From Lactococcus paracarnosus (GTDB lineage: Bacteria > Bacillota > Bacilli > Lactobacillales > Streptococcaceae), in assembly GCF_006770285.1 (NCBI RefSeq), contig NZ_CP017195.1, positions 1,612,001-1,676,000 on the forward strand: 64,000 nucleotides of DNA. The letters are read 5' to 3'. Numbering within the stretch: position 1 is the first letter of the stretch; each line of letters begins with the position of its first letter. The notes beneath the pieces were generated by a model. It saw nothing but the letters and a program-made list of their open reading frames with translations. It was not told where the DNA came from and made no database searches. Positions 1-9,525 of this stretch are shown piece after piece. Both the position numbers and the translations under genes were made by a program.

Positions 1-1370
1 CTTGTATTATAGCCTTTATTAGTGACTGAAAACCCTTTTTTACTCTTTAGTACTGCTTCACTAATCACAGCATAGCTGATGAATGGTGCCATAACAGTTT
101 CATAAATATTTGTTAATAAGATACTTTGGGTACCCTGACTCACACGATTAAAGGCAAGCTGAGAAGCAAAAAATGAGGGTAACCAAAAAATCAAAATACC
201 AGTAAACGTCGCATTTAAACTATAAAATCCTAAAAGTACGAACCACAAGGGCGCAAGCATAAAAATCATTTTATAGATGCCCGAAAACCAATAATGAATC
301 CCATCCATATATAAAAACTTTTGAACTTTACTTAAGCCTTTAACTTTTAATGGGGACCATTTTCTTGCTACTTGAATATTCCCTCTTGACCAACGATCTC
401 TTTGTTTAATTAAATCCGCAAAGTTTTCGGGTGCCAAACCGCTTGCCAAATTTTTGTTAACGAATCTAGTTTCCCACCCCTTAGCTTGAATAAACATGCC
501 AGTAGCTAAATCTTCTGTGATGACCCCTGTCGAGAATCCCCCAATGCTGTCAATAGCTGTTCTTCGAAAAACAGCATTTGAGCCAATATACATCACTGAG
601 TTATAGATATCTTTTTGATTTTCAATACGACGCATGAAAAAATCTTGATCATTATTTAGGTTATTTTCAGAAAAGAGATTAAATTGATAGGGATCATTAT
701 TGAAAAAAGTTTGTGGTGCTTGTATAAATCCCATTTTTGGATTTTCAAAATAGCCTATCGTTTTTTCTAAAAAGTCTACCCTAGGAATCATATCCGCATC
801 CAAAGTGACGATTAACTCGCCTTTGCTTTTAGTTAACCCATGGTTTAAATTACCAGCCTTTGCATGTGCATTATCATCTCTTCTGATATAGTTAACATGT
901 AATTCCTCAGCAAGTAAAGCAATTTCTTCTCTGTCTCCATCATCAAGAATATAGACTTGCACTTTTTGCAAATCAGGATAGTTAATTTTACTTGACGCAA
1001 CAATTGTTCTTTTTAATATTTCAGCAGATTCATTATACGTCGCAATAAATATATCTACCGTCGGATAATTAGGGAAAAGTGCGGCTAATTCCTTTTCTTC
1101 CTTTGTATTTTTTTGCCAAAATAAAAAATAAAAGAGCAGTGATAAAATAAAGGAGCCTATCTCGGCTATTAACAGTGCCGCGCCTAAAATCATACTAATG
1201 ACCGAGCTATCTGGTAGCGTATAAAAAGCACGCCACAAAATGTAACTGGACATGGTTAAGATATACAAACCAATCAATATTTTTCTAAACAAAAAATATT
1301 TTTTTGAAAGAAAATAGATGATAATCAGCGCTACATTTGAAGCGACAATATAATATAAATAATTTTCCAA
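1..1370 (-). CDS. BcsA-like family 2 glycosyltransferase (partial, C-terminus outside window)
   Basis: Membrane processive glycosyltransferase of the cellulose synthase-like type, expected to polymerise a UDP-sugar and extrude the chain. About 456 residues are visible. Two to three membrane segments lie in the first 85 residues. The GT2 domain carries DDG near residue 143, DAD near 191, TED near 285 and the processive-enzyme motif QRDRW near 323, followed by further membrane segments. The start is TTG at 1370: an in-frame TAA lies just upstream and an AGGGG/GGAG ribosome binding site precedes it. It is the last gene of an EAL-GGDEF-GT unit, 68 bp after the GGDEF gene. A PilZ domain would lie beyond the left edge and cannot be checked. 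The polymer is unknown; cellulose is only one possibility. Confidence 0.88.
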   Translation of the reverse strand, partial: MENYLYYIVASNVALIIIYFLSKKYFLFRKILIGLYILTMSSYILWRAFYTLPDSSVISMILGAALLIAEIGSFILSLLFYFLFWQKNTKEEKELAALFPNYPTVDIFIATYNESAEILKRTIVASSKINYPDLQKVQVYILDDGDREEIALLAEELHVNYIRRDDNAHAKAGNLNHGLTKSKGELIVTLDADMIPRVDFLEKTIGYFENPKMGFIQAPQTFFNNDPYQFNLFSENNLNNDQDFFMRRIENQKDIYNSVMYIGSNAVFRRTAIDSIGGFSTGVITEDLATGMFIQAKGWETRFVNKNLASGLAPENFADLIKQRDRWSRGNIQVARKWSPLKVKGLSKVQKFLYMDGIHYWFSGIYKMIFMLAPLWFVLLGFYSLNATFTGILIFWLPSFFASQLAFNRVSQGTQSILLTNIYETVMAPFISYAVISEAVLKSKKGFSVTNKGYNT

Positions 1371-1438
1371 TTTTTCCCCTTACTCCTTAACTCCCTAATT
1401 ATGAAGATGATGCCTAAATCTAGTCGACTGACGTAAAC

Positions 1439-2494
1439 TTAAACACTAACCACTACTCGGTTTCTTCCGGATTCTTTTGCTTTGTATAGTGCTTCATCGG
1501 CACGCAACATAAAGTTGTCTACATTCGAAAAAGTGCTGACATGAGTTGCACCTATTGAAACAGTGACCTCTTTTATTTCTTCATTTGATAACAGTGTATT
1601 GATGTTTATTTTTTGAACTGTCTGTCTAATTTTTTCTAATTCCTTTTCGACATCACGAAACTCAGTTTGTTCAAAAGTAAAAGCAAACTCTTCTCCACCA
1701 ATGCGATAACAATTAATTTGATGTGTTTCAAAAGATAAAAAAACCTTACCTACCTCTAATAAGACTAAATCCCCGACCAGATGATTAAATGAATCATTAA
1801 ACATTTTAAAATAATCAATATCTAAAATAGCTAGAGAAAAAACTTTTTCTTTTTTCACTAACATGTCTATTTTATTTTGAAATTCACTCCGATTTTTCAT
1901 TTTTGTCAAATAATCATGACTAGATTGTTTTTGCATCCTTCGGATATCATTGATCATAAAGTAAAAGATAAAGATCATGATCGTACTGATGACATATAAA
2001 AAGCCATAAATCTGTATGTCTATCAATAAATTATGAAAGATAATAACATTCAAAAAATTACCAATAGCTAAACAACAATAATTCAAAATTAACAGTTGCA
2101 TAACGTCACTTTTTATTTTACCTACATAAATCTTTAACAACGGTAGCATAATGACTAACATTAAACTGTAGGTGATTGCTATAAAAATATGATGATCTCC
2201 CCCCCAGAGCAGTCGCACAAACATCAATGATGTTGCACTTATCACACCCACCTTGCTACCAAAATATTTCACTGTAAATGCGAGTAAGAGAAAGCGTAAA
2301 TCATATCTTGCACCATCAATCACAATCGCAAAATATAATAAAAGTGTGCCCACTATCGTCACAAAAACCGAATTAATAACTGTTTCATTCGCTTTAAAAA
2401 AAGAATGAAACTTGCCATAATTCGCATAATAACTCAAATAGCCATAAAGAGAAACTAATAAAATGCTCATATTTGCCAAAATACTAATAAACAT
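1439..2494 (-). CDS. Membrane-bound diguanylate cyclase (5TM-LYT-like sensor plus GGDEF)
   Basis: Probable c-di-GMP synthase of 351 residues. About six membrane helices fill residues 1-182; the stretch around 60-99, with DLRF and a terminal RLLWGG, resembles the 5TM-5TMR_LYT sensor domain. The GGDEF domain follows, with a metal-site DIDYF near 223 and the signature GGEEF near 266. The residues five positions before the signature are not RxxD, so the product-inhibition I-site seems absent. It sits 42 bp downstream of the EAL gene and 68 bp upstream of the BcsA-like gene on the same strand, which points to local control of polysaccharide synthesis. Activity is inferred from the conserved motif; the sensed signal is unknown. 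Confidence 0.9.
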   Translation of the reverse strand: MFISILANMSILLVSLYGYLSYYANYGKFHSFFKANETVINSVFVTIVGTLLLYFAIVIDGARYDLRFLLLAFTVKYFGSKVGVISATSLMFVRLLWGGDHHIFIAITYSLMLVIMLPLLKIYVGKIKSDVMQLLILNYCCLAIGNFLNVIIFHNLLIDIQIYGFLYVISTIMIFIFYFMINDIRRMQKQSSHDYLTKMKNRSEFQNKIDMLVKKEKVFSLAILDIDYFKMFNDSFNHLVGDLVLLEVGKVFLSFETHQINCYRIGGEEFAFTFEQTEFRDVEKELEKIRQTVQKININTLLSNEEIKEVTVSIGATHVSTFSNVDNFMLRADEALYKAKESGRNRVVVSV

Positions 2495-2536
2495 CTAACT
2501 CATCCTATCTATAAAATGATGACATCTTTTTAAAAA

Positions 2537-3253
2537 TCATTTCCCATCAGTCGGTACTAGATCACGCTTGCCTTCACCAAATAAAAAACCTTGTTGCAAG
2601 CTTATGCCTTTATCTAATAAAAGTGAAGAAAAAGGTTGACACTCAATTCCTTCAACAATAAAATCCTTGTCGAAGTCTTTTGCTAATTGAAACCAAGCAT
2701 CAATAAATAATAGTAACGTTTCTTCTTTTAATTTTTTAAAGGGTAATATGGTAAATTTTATACTGGATATCTGTTCAATATGCGCAATGACAAAGTCAAT
2801 ATCATTGACGCCATTCCCAACATCATCTATGACAAAATGATAGTCAAATCTAGCCAATTCAGTATATACTGACTCAAATCTTTGGCAAATATCATATGTC
2901 ATTGGGTCTTTATGCTCAGTTAACTCTATTTTAATCCTGTTAGAAAAAGGATTTAGCTTGTTAAAAAAAGCAAAAATCCCAGGATCTTCCCACTGTTTTG
3001 GATGGATGTTAATTGCCAAATAGATCGTTTCATTTGCGATTAATATATCATTTATTTTTTCAGCATACCAGTCCATAAACAACTTATGTTTTTCAGGTAC
3101 AACTAATAGGTCATTAAATGCCTGATTAGGAAATCGATCATTCTCATAAGATCGAAGTAATACCTCATATTCTACAATATCTACTGATTTGTCTTTTTTT
3201 ATTTCTACTATTGGCTGAAATATAAGATAAAATAATTCATTATAGTTGTCCAT
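2537..3253 (-). CDS. EAL-domain c-di-GMP phosphodiesterase, stand-alone
   Basis: A single EAL domain of 238 residues without membrane segment or extra domain, expected to hydrolyse c-di-GMP to pGpG in the cytosol. The catalytic set looks complete: EVLLR (30-34, the EAL motif), Asn near 82, ELTE near 110, DD near 143 (motif DDVGNG), Lys near 166, EGIE near 201 and QGF near 221. It may therefore be active rather than a degenerate receptor. An ATG two codons upstream abuts the GGAG of the ribosome binding site, so the second ATG at 3253, spaced 6 nt, is chosen. It is first in the unit with the GGDEF cyclase and glycosyltransferase. Confidence 0.9.
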   Translation of the reverse strand: MDNYNELFYLIFQPIVEIKKDKSVDIVEYEVLLRSYENDRFPNQAFNDLLVVPEKHKLFMDWYAEKINDILIANETIYLAINIHPKQWEDPGIFAFFNKLNPFSNRIKIELTEHKDPMTYDICQRFESVYTELARFDYHFVIDDVGNGVNDIDFVIAHIEQISSIKFTILPFKKLKEETLLLFIDAWFQLAKDFDKDFIVEGIECQPFSSLLLDKGISLQQGFLFGEGKRDLVPTDGK

Positions 3254-3364
3254 CAACATCTCCTACTTAATTTTTAATTACTTAATCACGACTGTATATT
3301 GCCAGATTGTTTTATAACAATCGAAATGATCATGCTAAGGCTATGTTGTCGTTCCTTATTATCT

Positions 3365-3370
3365 ATTATA
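3365..3370 (-). promoter_or_regulatory. Probable extended -10 of the EAL-GGDEF-GT operon
   Basis: On the minus strand TGG precedes TATAAT, a good extended -10; no convincing -35 was seen. The leader to the EAL start is about 100 nt and contains a small perfect hairpin, GATTGTT with AACAATC around a four-base loop. No c-di-GMP (GEMM) riboswitch pattern was recognised in it. Confidence 0.45.
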
Positions 3371-3491
3371 CCAATTTAATGCACAATTATATTTTATTCG
3401 TTTATAAATTTTTAGTCAATTGACCTATTTCATTGCCAGTTGCCCATTTATTCTTTTTAAGCGTCTATCATCTCAAATAAAAAAAGCTTTC

Positions 3492-3552
3492 AATAAAATA
3501 AAACACCCAACACCTGCATAGATGTGCAGTATCGGATGTCCTATTTTATTTT
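3492..3552 (-). terminator. Terminator of the bglA operon
   Basis: A long imperfect hairpin has AATAAAATA on one side and TATTTTATT on the other, with an inner CTGCA/TGCAG stem. It lies 30 bp beyond the bglA stop and can work in both directions. Confidence 0.7.
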
Positions 3553-3581
3553 GCTAGTCACAAGAGTCATAGACTATAGAC

Positions 3582-5060
<1,479 letters not shown>

Positions 5061-5150
5061 TTAAATTAACATAGCTAGCTATCCAAGAAAAAGGCAACTA
5101 GTATGTGATTTTTATCATACGCCGAATTGCTTAATAAGACTAACCATTGA

Positions 5151-5579
5151 TTAGCGTCCGTTATAGTCCCTTAAAATAGCGTTTAAAATAGCCGTCATCT
5201 GTCGTTTTTTTATCCAAGTCAGACCAATTTGCATGATCATATCATTCAAGTTTTGGAAAAAACCGTGTGAGATCATGTCTTCTGAAATCACGACTTCTGT
5301 ATGCATGTCATCAATCCGATGCATTTCCCAACGGGTCGTATAAGTATTTCTAACCGTTTTCGTTGTAAAGGCATACACACCCGGTTCTATGACCTCATCA
5401 AAGATGATTTCACCTGCTTGATTTTGCTTGGCACTAAACTTTTTCTTGTACTTAAATCCAGATAAACTAGCTGTTTTAGGCCGTTTCCCAGTATATTTTT
5501 CGATGTCATACAGACCTGACTCAAGAATTTTTTCAAAGATAAATTGGCGAGGTACAGCCAAAGTTTTTACCATTTTCAT
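5151..5579 (-). CDS. DUF3284 family protein
   Basis: A 142-residue soluble protein recognised as DUF3284, a family that keeps company with cellobiose/beta-glucoside PTS genes in Firmicutes and has no established function. There is no signal peptide or membrane helix. The sequence is mostly predicted beta strand, with a C-terminal helical region around LNDMIMQIGLTWIKKRQM. Its ATG overlaps the stop of the small membrane ORF upstream (ATGA), indicating translational coupling, and bglA follows. Confidence 0.8.
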   Translation of the reverse strand: MKMVKTLAVPRQFIFEKILESGLYDIEKYTGKRPKTASLSGFKYKKKFSAKQNQAGEIIFDEVIEPGVYAFTTKTVRNTYTTRWEMHRIDDMHTEVVISEDMISHGFFQNLNDMIMQIGLTWIKKRQMTAILNAILRDYNGR

Positions 5580-5755
5580 ATCTTAGGTTCCCCATTTCCC
5601 GCTGCTCTATCTTTTTTACTGCCCACAATAACCATCCCAAAACCAAGGATGAAAACCAAGATACTTAGGATTAAGAAGGCACCAGCACCTTGTAGCGTCG
5701 AGATAAAAATTAAAAGTGCCAGGCTAATAAAAGCCCATCCCCATTTTTGCAGCAT
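5576..5755 (-). CDS. Small two-helix membrane protein (59 aa)
   Basis: Short ORF starting MLQKWGWAFISLALL. It encodes two hydrophobic helices (about 6-20 and 26-45) joined by a Gly-rich turn, then a polar tail ending NGEPKI. Its start ATG overlaps the stop of the 68-residue ORF upstream (TAATG), and its TGA overlaps the ATG of the DUF3284 gene. The tight coupling on both sides is the main evidence that it is real. No family was recognised; in this operon it might assist or regulate the PTS permease, which is inference only. Confidence 0.7.
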   Translation of the reverse strand: MLQKWGWAFISLALLIFISTLQGAGAFLILSILVFILGFGMVIVGSKKDRAAGNGEPKI

Positions 5756-5961
5756 TATTTTACCACCTCTACATTAAAGTATAAAGCAACTCCCCAAGGT
5801 TGTGCCTTAATTAGCGCTTTAGCCTCCGTTACTTTTTCCGCCAGGTCACCGGCTGTATTAAAGTATAGGCGAATGCCTTTTTTTTCTACAAATTGAAACC
5901 CATTTGCTTCCAACACTGCAATAACATCTTGTTGCTTCATTGCCATATTCACAACTATCAT
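5755..5961 (-). CDS. Small hypothetical protein in the beta-glucoside operon (68 aa)
   Basis: A 68-residue soluble protein, not recognised. It reads as an alpha/beta mini-domain: a helix (KQQDVIAVLEANG), two strands (GFQFVEKKGIRLYF), a helix (LAEKVTEAKALIKA) and a final strand (WGVALYFNVEVV). A good AGAGG ribosome binding site lies 6 nt before the ATG. It is separated from the EIIC gene by a terminator-like hairpin and coupled to the next ORF by a one-base stop/start overlap. Function unknown. Confidence 0.65.
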   Translation of the reverse strand: MIVVNMAMKQQDVIAVLEANGFQFVEKKGIRLYFNTAGDLAEKVTEAKALIKAQPWGVALYFNVEVVK

Positions 5962-6021
5962 CAGTTACCTCTTCCTATTTTCAAGCTATTTCTATGTCCC
6001 TATTTTATCATTTTCTAATAG

Positions 6022-6047
6022 AAAAAGACGACTTCCGCCGTCTTTTT
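6022..6047 (-). terminator. Hairpin after the EIIC gene
   Basis: AAAAAGACG pairs with CGTCTTTTT around an eight-base loop. On the minus strand it ends in a T-run, so it would terminate or attenuate between the EIIC gene and the downstream small ORFs and bglA. Confidence 0.8.
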
Positions 6048-6075
6048 GAGCGTCTGCTCAACGTAGGAGGAATGA

Positions 6076-7542
6076 TTAAACTTCTTCTTCCATTGAGTTT
6101 GATGCGATAACAAATGGGAACCAGATAGCAAAGGAAGCTGCAAAGGTTACCATGGTTACAATCACTGCACGCCAGTCAAATCCTGTTGCCATGAAGGCGT
6201 TAAGTAATGGTGGGGTTACCCATGGTACTGGTAAGACAACTGGTGATACCAAGTTGGCTGCAGTTGCAAGATAAGCAATGGTTACTGATACCATTGGTGC
6301 TAATAATAGTGGAATGAAGAAGAGTGAGTTCAATACCAACGGCATACCGAACATAACAGGTTCATTGATGTTGAAGATACCAGGACCAACTGACAATTTT
6401 GCCACTGTTTTATAATCTTGACGCTTAGAGAACATTAGAATAGCAATGATCAGTGTAATCGTACCAGCAGTACCACCAAACCAAGCATAAGCATCCCAAG
6501 ACCCACGCACCCAAAGGGTTACATAGTTACCATCAATGGCATGTACCTTATCAGTTGCACCTTTCGCCGCAAGATCTTTAATACCCGCTAAACCAACTTT
6601 GTTGTAAACAGCCAAGTTGGACAAGCCAAATGGGCCCCAGATACCATCGAGTACAGGCCCCAACACGTTGGTACCATGGATACCAAAGAACCAGAAGAGG
6701 GATACAAAGAAGGTTACGATTAATACTGAAACAAGTGATTGTGACAAGGCTTGGAATGGTTCAGCAATGTATTTACCAATCAAGTAAATCAAGTCATTAC
6801 CAGTCCATACTTTGATAAAGTAGTAAATCACCGCAACCACATATACTGAAACGATTGTTGGAATGATTGCTAAGAAAGCTTTAGATACTGCTGGCGGTAC
6901 TGAGTCAGGCATTTTGATTGTAATGTCCGCAAGCATTAATTTTGCATAAATGATAACAGCTACTGCTCCCATAATCATCACTGCGAAATAGGCACCGGCA
7001 TCTAGTTGACCAACTGAGAGGGCCATTTTCCAAGTGGCAATACCTTGTGCTGCAATGTTATTGTTCACAGTCGTCATCGCTTTCTCAGAAAGACCAGCTG
7101 TTGCAACACCTAAAATATTGGGTAGGCCAGCGATTAACGCTGCAACTGAAACGATACCACCTGCAAGTTCATTAACTTTATAGGCTCTTGACAAGTTGTA
7201 ACCCCATGAAAAGGCAAAAATAAGACCAATAATTGTCAAAGTTCCTTGGCTCACGAGACCTGAGATGCCCGCAAGTTGCTCAAAAACAGGTGTTTTTGCT
7301 AGCGTCCAAGCATTGCCAGCCGCAGCTGCTGCGGCGGCTTTCGTAGGTCCTTCAACTAATTGTTGAACAGCACTTGGTACAGTACCAATCAATACAGAAA
7401 CTAATGTTGCCATAGCCCCTACCATCGTTGCTGGCAACATCCCAACAAACGAATCACGAAGGGCAACTAAATGTTTTTGTGACCCAATTTTTGCTGCGAC
7501 TGGGACGAGGTATTTCTCCATCCACTGTTGTAATGCATTCAT
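6076..7542 (-). CDS. celB: PTS cellobiose/beta-glucoside EIIC permease
   Basis: Sugar-translocating EIIC subunit of the lactose/cellobiose PTS family, 488 residues and about ten membrane helices. Recognisable stretches are the N-terminal QKHLVALRDSFVGMLP, the family motif GIHGTNVLGP and GPGIFNINEPVMFG, the conserved NEP region of substrate recognition. The start is the ATG at 7542, which follows AAGGGGAG, rather than an upstream in-frame ATG that has none. It lies 69 bp downstream of the EIIA gene. No EIIB gene is present in the cluster, so phosphotransfer needs an EIIB encoded elsewhere. The substrate is inferred from the linked 6-phospho-beta-glucosidase. Confidence 0.92.
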   Translation of the reverse strand: MNALQQWMEKYLVPVAAKIGSQKHLVALRDSFVGMLPATMVGAMATLVSVLIGTVPSAVQQLVEGPTKAAAAAAAGNAWTLAKTPVFEQLAGISGLVSQGTLTIIGLIFAFSWGYNLSRAYKVNELAGGIVSVAALIAGLPNILGVATAGLSEKAMTTVNNNIAAQGIATWKMALSVGQLDAGAYFAVMIMGAVAVIIYAKLMLADITIKMPDSVPPAVSKAFLAIIPTIVSVYVVAVIYYFIKVWTGNDLIYLIGKYIAEPFQALSQSLVSVLIVTFFVSLFWFFGIHGTNVLGPVLDGIWGPFGLSNLAVYNKVGLAGIKDLAAKGATDKVHAIDGNYVTLWVRGSWDAYAWFGGTAGTITLIIAILMFSKRQDYKTVAKLSVGPGIFNINEPVMFGMPLVLNSLFFIPLLLAPMVSVTIAYLATAANLVSPVVLPVPWVTPPLLNAFMATGFDWRAVIVTMVTFAASFAIWFPFVIASNSMEEEV

Positions 7543-7611
7543 AATTTTTCTCCCCTTTAAATAACAAACTTCTGTTTGGTTAGTTTTAACCATACACGAA
7601 GTCTTTTGTTC

Positions 7612-7926
7612 TTAAGTTTTAATCACCTTGTACAAGTCAATGATTTCTTTCGCCAAATCAACAAAAGCAATCCCTGTCATTAAATGATCTTGCGCATGTA
7701 CCATGTAAATAGATACCGGTACGTCCTCACCATTCGCCGCTTTAGTCAACAATTCAGTTTGACTATGATGCGCTTCAATAATTGATTTACTGGCTGCTTC
7801 GATCCGTTCACAAGCTTTTTCAAAATCACCCGCTTTAGCTGCGCGAATTGCTTCTACCGCTGAAGATTTTGCCTCTCCACCGTACATAATCAACGGCATA
7901 ATAACTGCCATCTGTGCGTCGTCCAT
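7612..7926 (-). CDS. PTS lactose/cellobiose-family EIIA
   Basis: Phosphocarrier EIIA of 104 residues, all helical, forming the trimer typical of the Lac family. The phosphorylated histidine lies in VHAQDHLM near residues 76-82. It receives phosphate from HPr and passes it to an EIIB that is not encoded here. It is the first gene of the operon, has a GGAG ribosome binding site, and lies behind a promoter with a cre site, so catabolite repression by CcpA is expected. Confidence 0.92.
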   Translation of the reverse strand: MDDAQMAVIMPLIMYGGEAKSSAVEAIRAAKAGDFEKACERIEAASKSIIEAHHSQTELLTKAANGEDVPVSIYMVHAQDHLMTGIAFVDLAKEIIDLYKVIKT

Positions 7927-7987
7927 ATATCTCCTTTATCTTTAAATAAGTTTTACAATAAATGCATCGATAATTCGCTCCGATAAA

Positions 7988-8046
7988 TGAAACCGTATAC
8001 AAAACTATTACATCATTATATTACCATGTGATCTCAGTTTATGCAA
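7988..8046 (-). promoter_or_regulatory. Promoter and cre site of the beta-glucoside PTS operon
   Basis: On the minus strand TTGCAT (8046-8041), a 17-nt spacer ending in TGG, and TAATAT (8023-8018) form an extended -10 promoter. At 7988-8001 TGAAACCGTATACA matches the CcpA cre consensus at 13 of 14 positions. It lies about 10-23 nt downstream of the predicted start, a position suited to repression. Confidence 0.7.
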
Positions 8047-8328
8047 GCGGTTTCCTAATATAGTTAGAGTTATATAAACGACGTCAGTAGCATTCATCCC
8101 TTTGTTATGGTATATAAAGGTTCTATGCCATTTTATTAGTCTTATGCTCTCAATTTTTTATCTTATTTTATTGTAAGTTGATTCAGTATTCAAAGAAAAA
8201 AATTGAAGAGATCAGAGTTTTTTTACTAGTATGGTAGGCATTTTTTTGGAAGGCATACTTTCATTTATCTATACTAACTTAACTTTTTATCATAAAAAAA
8301 TAAAATATTGTTTAAAAAAGATATTATT
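8047..8328. other. Gene-free AT-rich spacer
   Basis: This is the upstream part of the spacer between the divergent PTS operon and DUF2975 genes. No ORF, tRNA or clear terminator was seen, only A and T runs. Confidence 0.5.
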
Positions 8329-8380
8329 TTATCGTTAATCGATAATTTATTGTTGTTTTGTTGTTTTTTTATGTTATACT
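8329..8380 (+). promoter_or_regulatory. Promoter and possible operator of the DUF2975/HTH cluster
   Basis: TTGTTT (8353-8358), a 16-nt spacer and TATACT (8375-8380) form a promoter. Just upstream, TTATCG and CGATAA flank a five-base spacer (8329-8345), a 17-bp palindrome that could bind the HTH protein encoded in the cluster. The operator role is inference. Confidence 0.5.
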
Positions 8381-8408
8381 AAGCTTAAGAAAAAAGGAGA
8401 CACTAATT

Positions 8409-8564
8409 ATGATTAGAAAAAAAAATGCAAAGCTGTTAAACCACTTATTTCAGCTAGCATCTTACCTGATGCTATTTGGGACAATATTAGTCATATATGG
8501 AATTGTATTGTACAACTTAACTCGCAATAAGACTGATCCCCATCATAAGATACTACTCAATTAA
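8409..8564 (+). CDS. Short membrane protein, truncated duplicate of the DUF2975 N-terminus (51 aa)
   Basis: A 51-residue protein with one strong membrane helix (about 12-35), preceded by a good AAGGAG site 8-9 nt before the ATG. Its core (LLNHLFQLASYLMLFGTIL, then VLYNL) aligns without gaps to the first helix of the next gene (LLGYLFQLSSYMTLFATLL, then ILYNL), with over half the residues identical. It then diverges and stops, so it seems to be a duplicated and truncated copy. Its own promoter and ribosome binding site suggest it is expressed. It may be a decoy partner for the neighbour or simply a remnant. Confidence 0.6.
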   Translation: MIRKKNAKLLNHLFQLASYLMLFGTILVIYGIVLYNLTRNKTDPHHKILLN

Positions 8565-8600
8565 CATGATAGTTTTATGTTAATCACTAATTGGTTATTA

Positions 8601-8630
8601 CTTTATTATTTTTTATGAGATAATAAAGTT
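8601..8630. repeat. Perfect 10-bp inverted repeat before the DUF2975 gene
   Basis: ACTTTATTAT and ATAATAAAGT flank a 10-base spacer, 23 bp before the DUF2975 start. No T-run follows on the + strand, so it is more likely an operator or leader hairpin than a terminator. Confidence 0.5.
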
Positions 8631-8652
8631 AGAAAAAGGAAGTCGTTTAGTT

Positions 8653-9222
8653 ATGAATAGAGAAAAACAAATCAAAAAAATCTCAAAACTTTTAGGATAC
8701 TTATTTCAGTTGTCATCTTATATGACGCTATTTGCTACGCTATTAGCCATAATTGGTATTATACTATACAACTTATCATCCAATACAACTGCTATACCTG
8801 TGGCGTTTTTAAAAGATATGATGGCACCTGCTACTAGTGAGACTACTTTCATGAGTTTTGGTAATCCGCCAGCTGATTTAGCGATGGTAGCCTTCAATAT
8901 TGAAAGCATAACGATAGTTGCACTATGTCTAGCTTACTTTTTGCTATCTAGAAAGGCACTAAACATATTTAAAACAATCGTAAACTGTCGGACACCCTTC
9001 ACACTAACTCTTGTTAGTCAAATACGCAAAATAAGTGTTTTAATCTTAATGACATGCTTATGGATACCTATTATAAAAGGCAGTGTTTTACTCATATTCA
9101 CGCATGGCGGACAATTCACAATTGATTTAGGTGGGATTGTCCTGACACTTATCATTTATGGTATATCACTCATTTTTGAATATGGTCTTTTATTACAAAG
9201 AGAGGTAGATGAGATAGTATGA
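8653..9222 (+). CDS. DUF2975 membrane protein
   Basis: A 189-residue protein with four predicted membrane helices (about 18-41, 75-95, 121-142 and 155-178), recognised as DUF2975. In Firmicutes this family is paired with a small Cro/CI-type regulator, as here. The ribosome binding site AAAAAGGA precedes the ATG. The last four bases overlap the start of the HTH gene (ATGA), so the two are translationally coupled. The biochemical role is not established; membrane control of the regulator is a reasonable inference. Confidence 0.8.
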   Translation: MNREKQIKKISKLLGYLFQLSSYMTLFATLLAIIGIILYNLSSNTTAIPVAFLKDMMAPATSETTFMSFGNPPADLAMVAFNIESITIVALCLAYFLLSRKALNIFKTIVNCRTPFTLTLVSQIRKISVLILMTCLWIPIIKGSVLLIFTHGGQFTIDLGGIVLTLIIYGISLIFEYGLLLQREVDEIV

Positions 9223-9428
9223 GTATTGTTGTAAGATTAGATCGTGTCATGGCAGATAGAAAAATATCTTTGAATCATCTTTCAGAAAAAGTTGGTATTA
9301 CAGCTATTAATTTATCAAAGTTAAAAAATGAAAGAGTCAGTGCGATTAGATTCTCAACTTTAGATGCCATTTGTAAAGCATTAGATTGCCAACCTGGTGA
9401 TCTATTAGAATATCAAAAAGATGATTAA
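9219..9428 (+). CDS. Small Cro/CI-type HTH regulator (YozG-like)
   Basis: A 69-residue DNA-binding protein made of one HTH domain: helices around LNHLSEKVGIT and the recognition segment AINLSKLKNERV, ending with CKALDCQPGDLLEY, typical of the HTH_26/YozG type. It overlaps the DUF2975 gene by four bases, the usual arrangement of this pair. It probably regulates its own operon; the palindromes at 8329-8345 and 8601-8630 are candidate targets. Confidence 0.85.
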   Translation: MSIVVRLDRVMADRKISLNHLSEKVGITAINLSKLKNERVSAIRFSTLDAICKALDCQPGDLLEYQKDD

Positions 9429-9430
9429 CT

Positions 9431-9475
9431 AAATAAAGCCTTAACTCGACCAAACTAGAGTTAAAGCTTTATTTT
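9431..9475 (+). terminator. Bidirectional terminator between the HTH gene and the esterase operon
   Basis: AAATAAAGC and TTAACTC pair with GAGTTAA and GCTTTATTT around a ten-base loop. T-runs on both strands suit the convergent genes on either side. Confidence 0.85.
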
Positions 9476-9525
9476 GTAGTAAATTTTTTGAATGAATCTG
9501 ATATTTCTCTCTTTTGTCTGTGCTC

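Noticed and set aside
3260-3364. c-di-GMP riboswitch in the leader of the EAL gene
   Set aside because: No GEMM-I or GEMM-II consensus segments are visible, only a small seven-bp hairpin.
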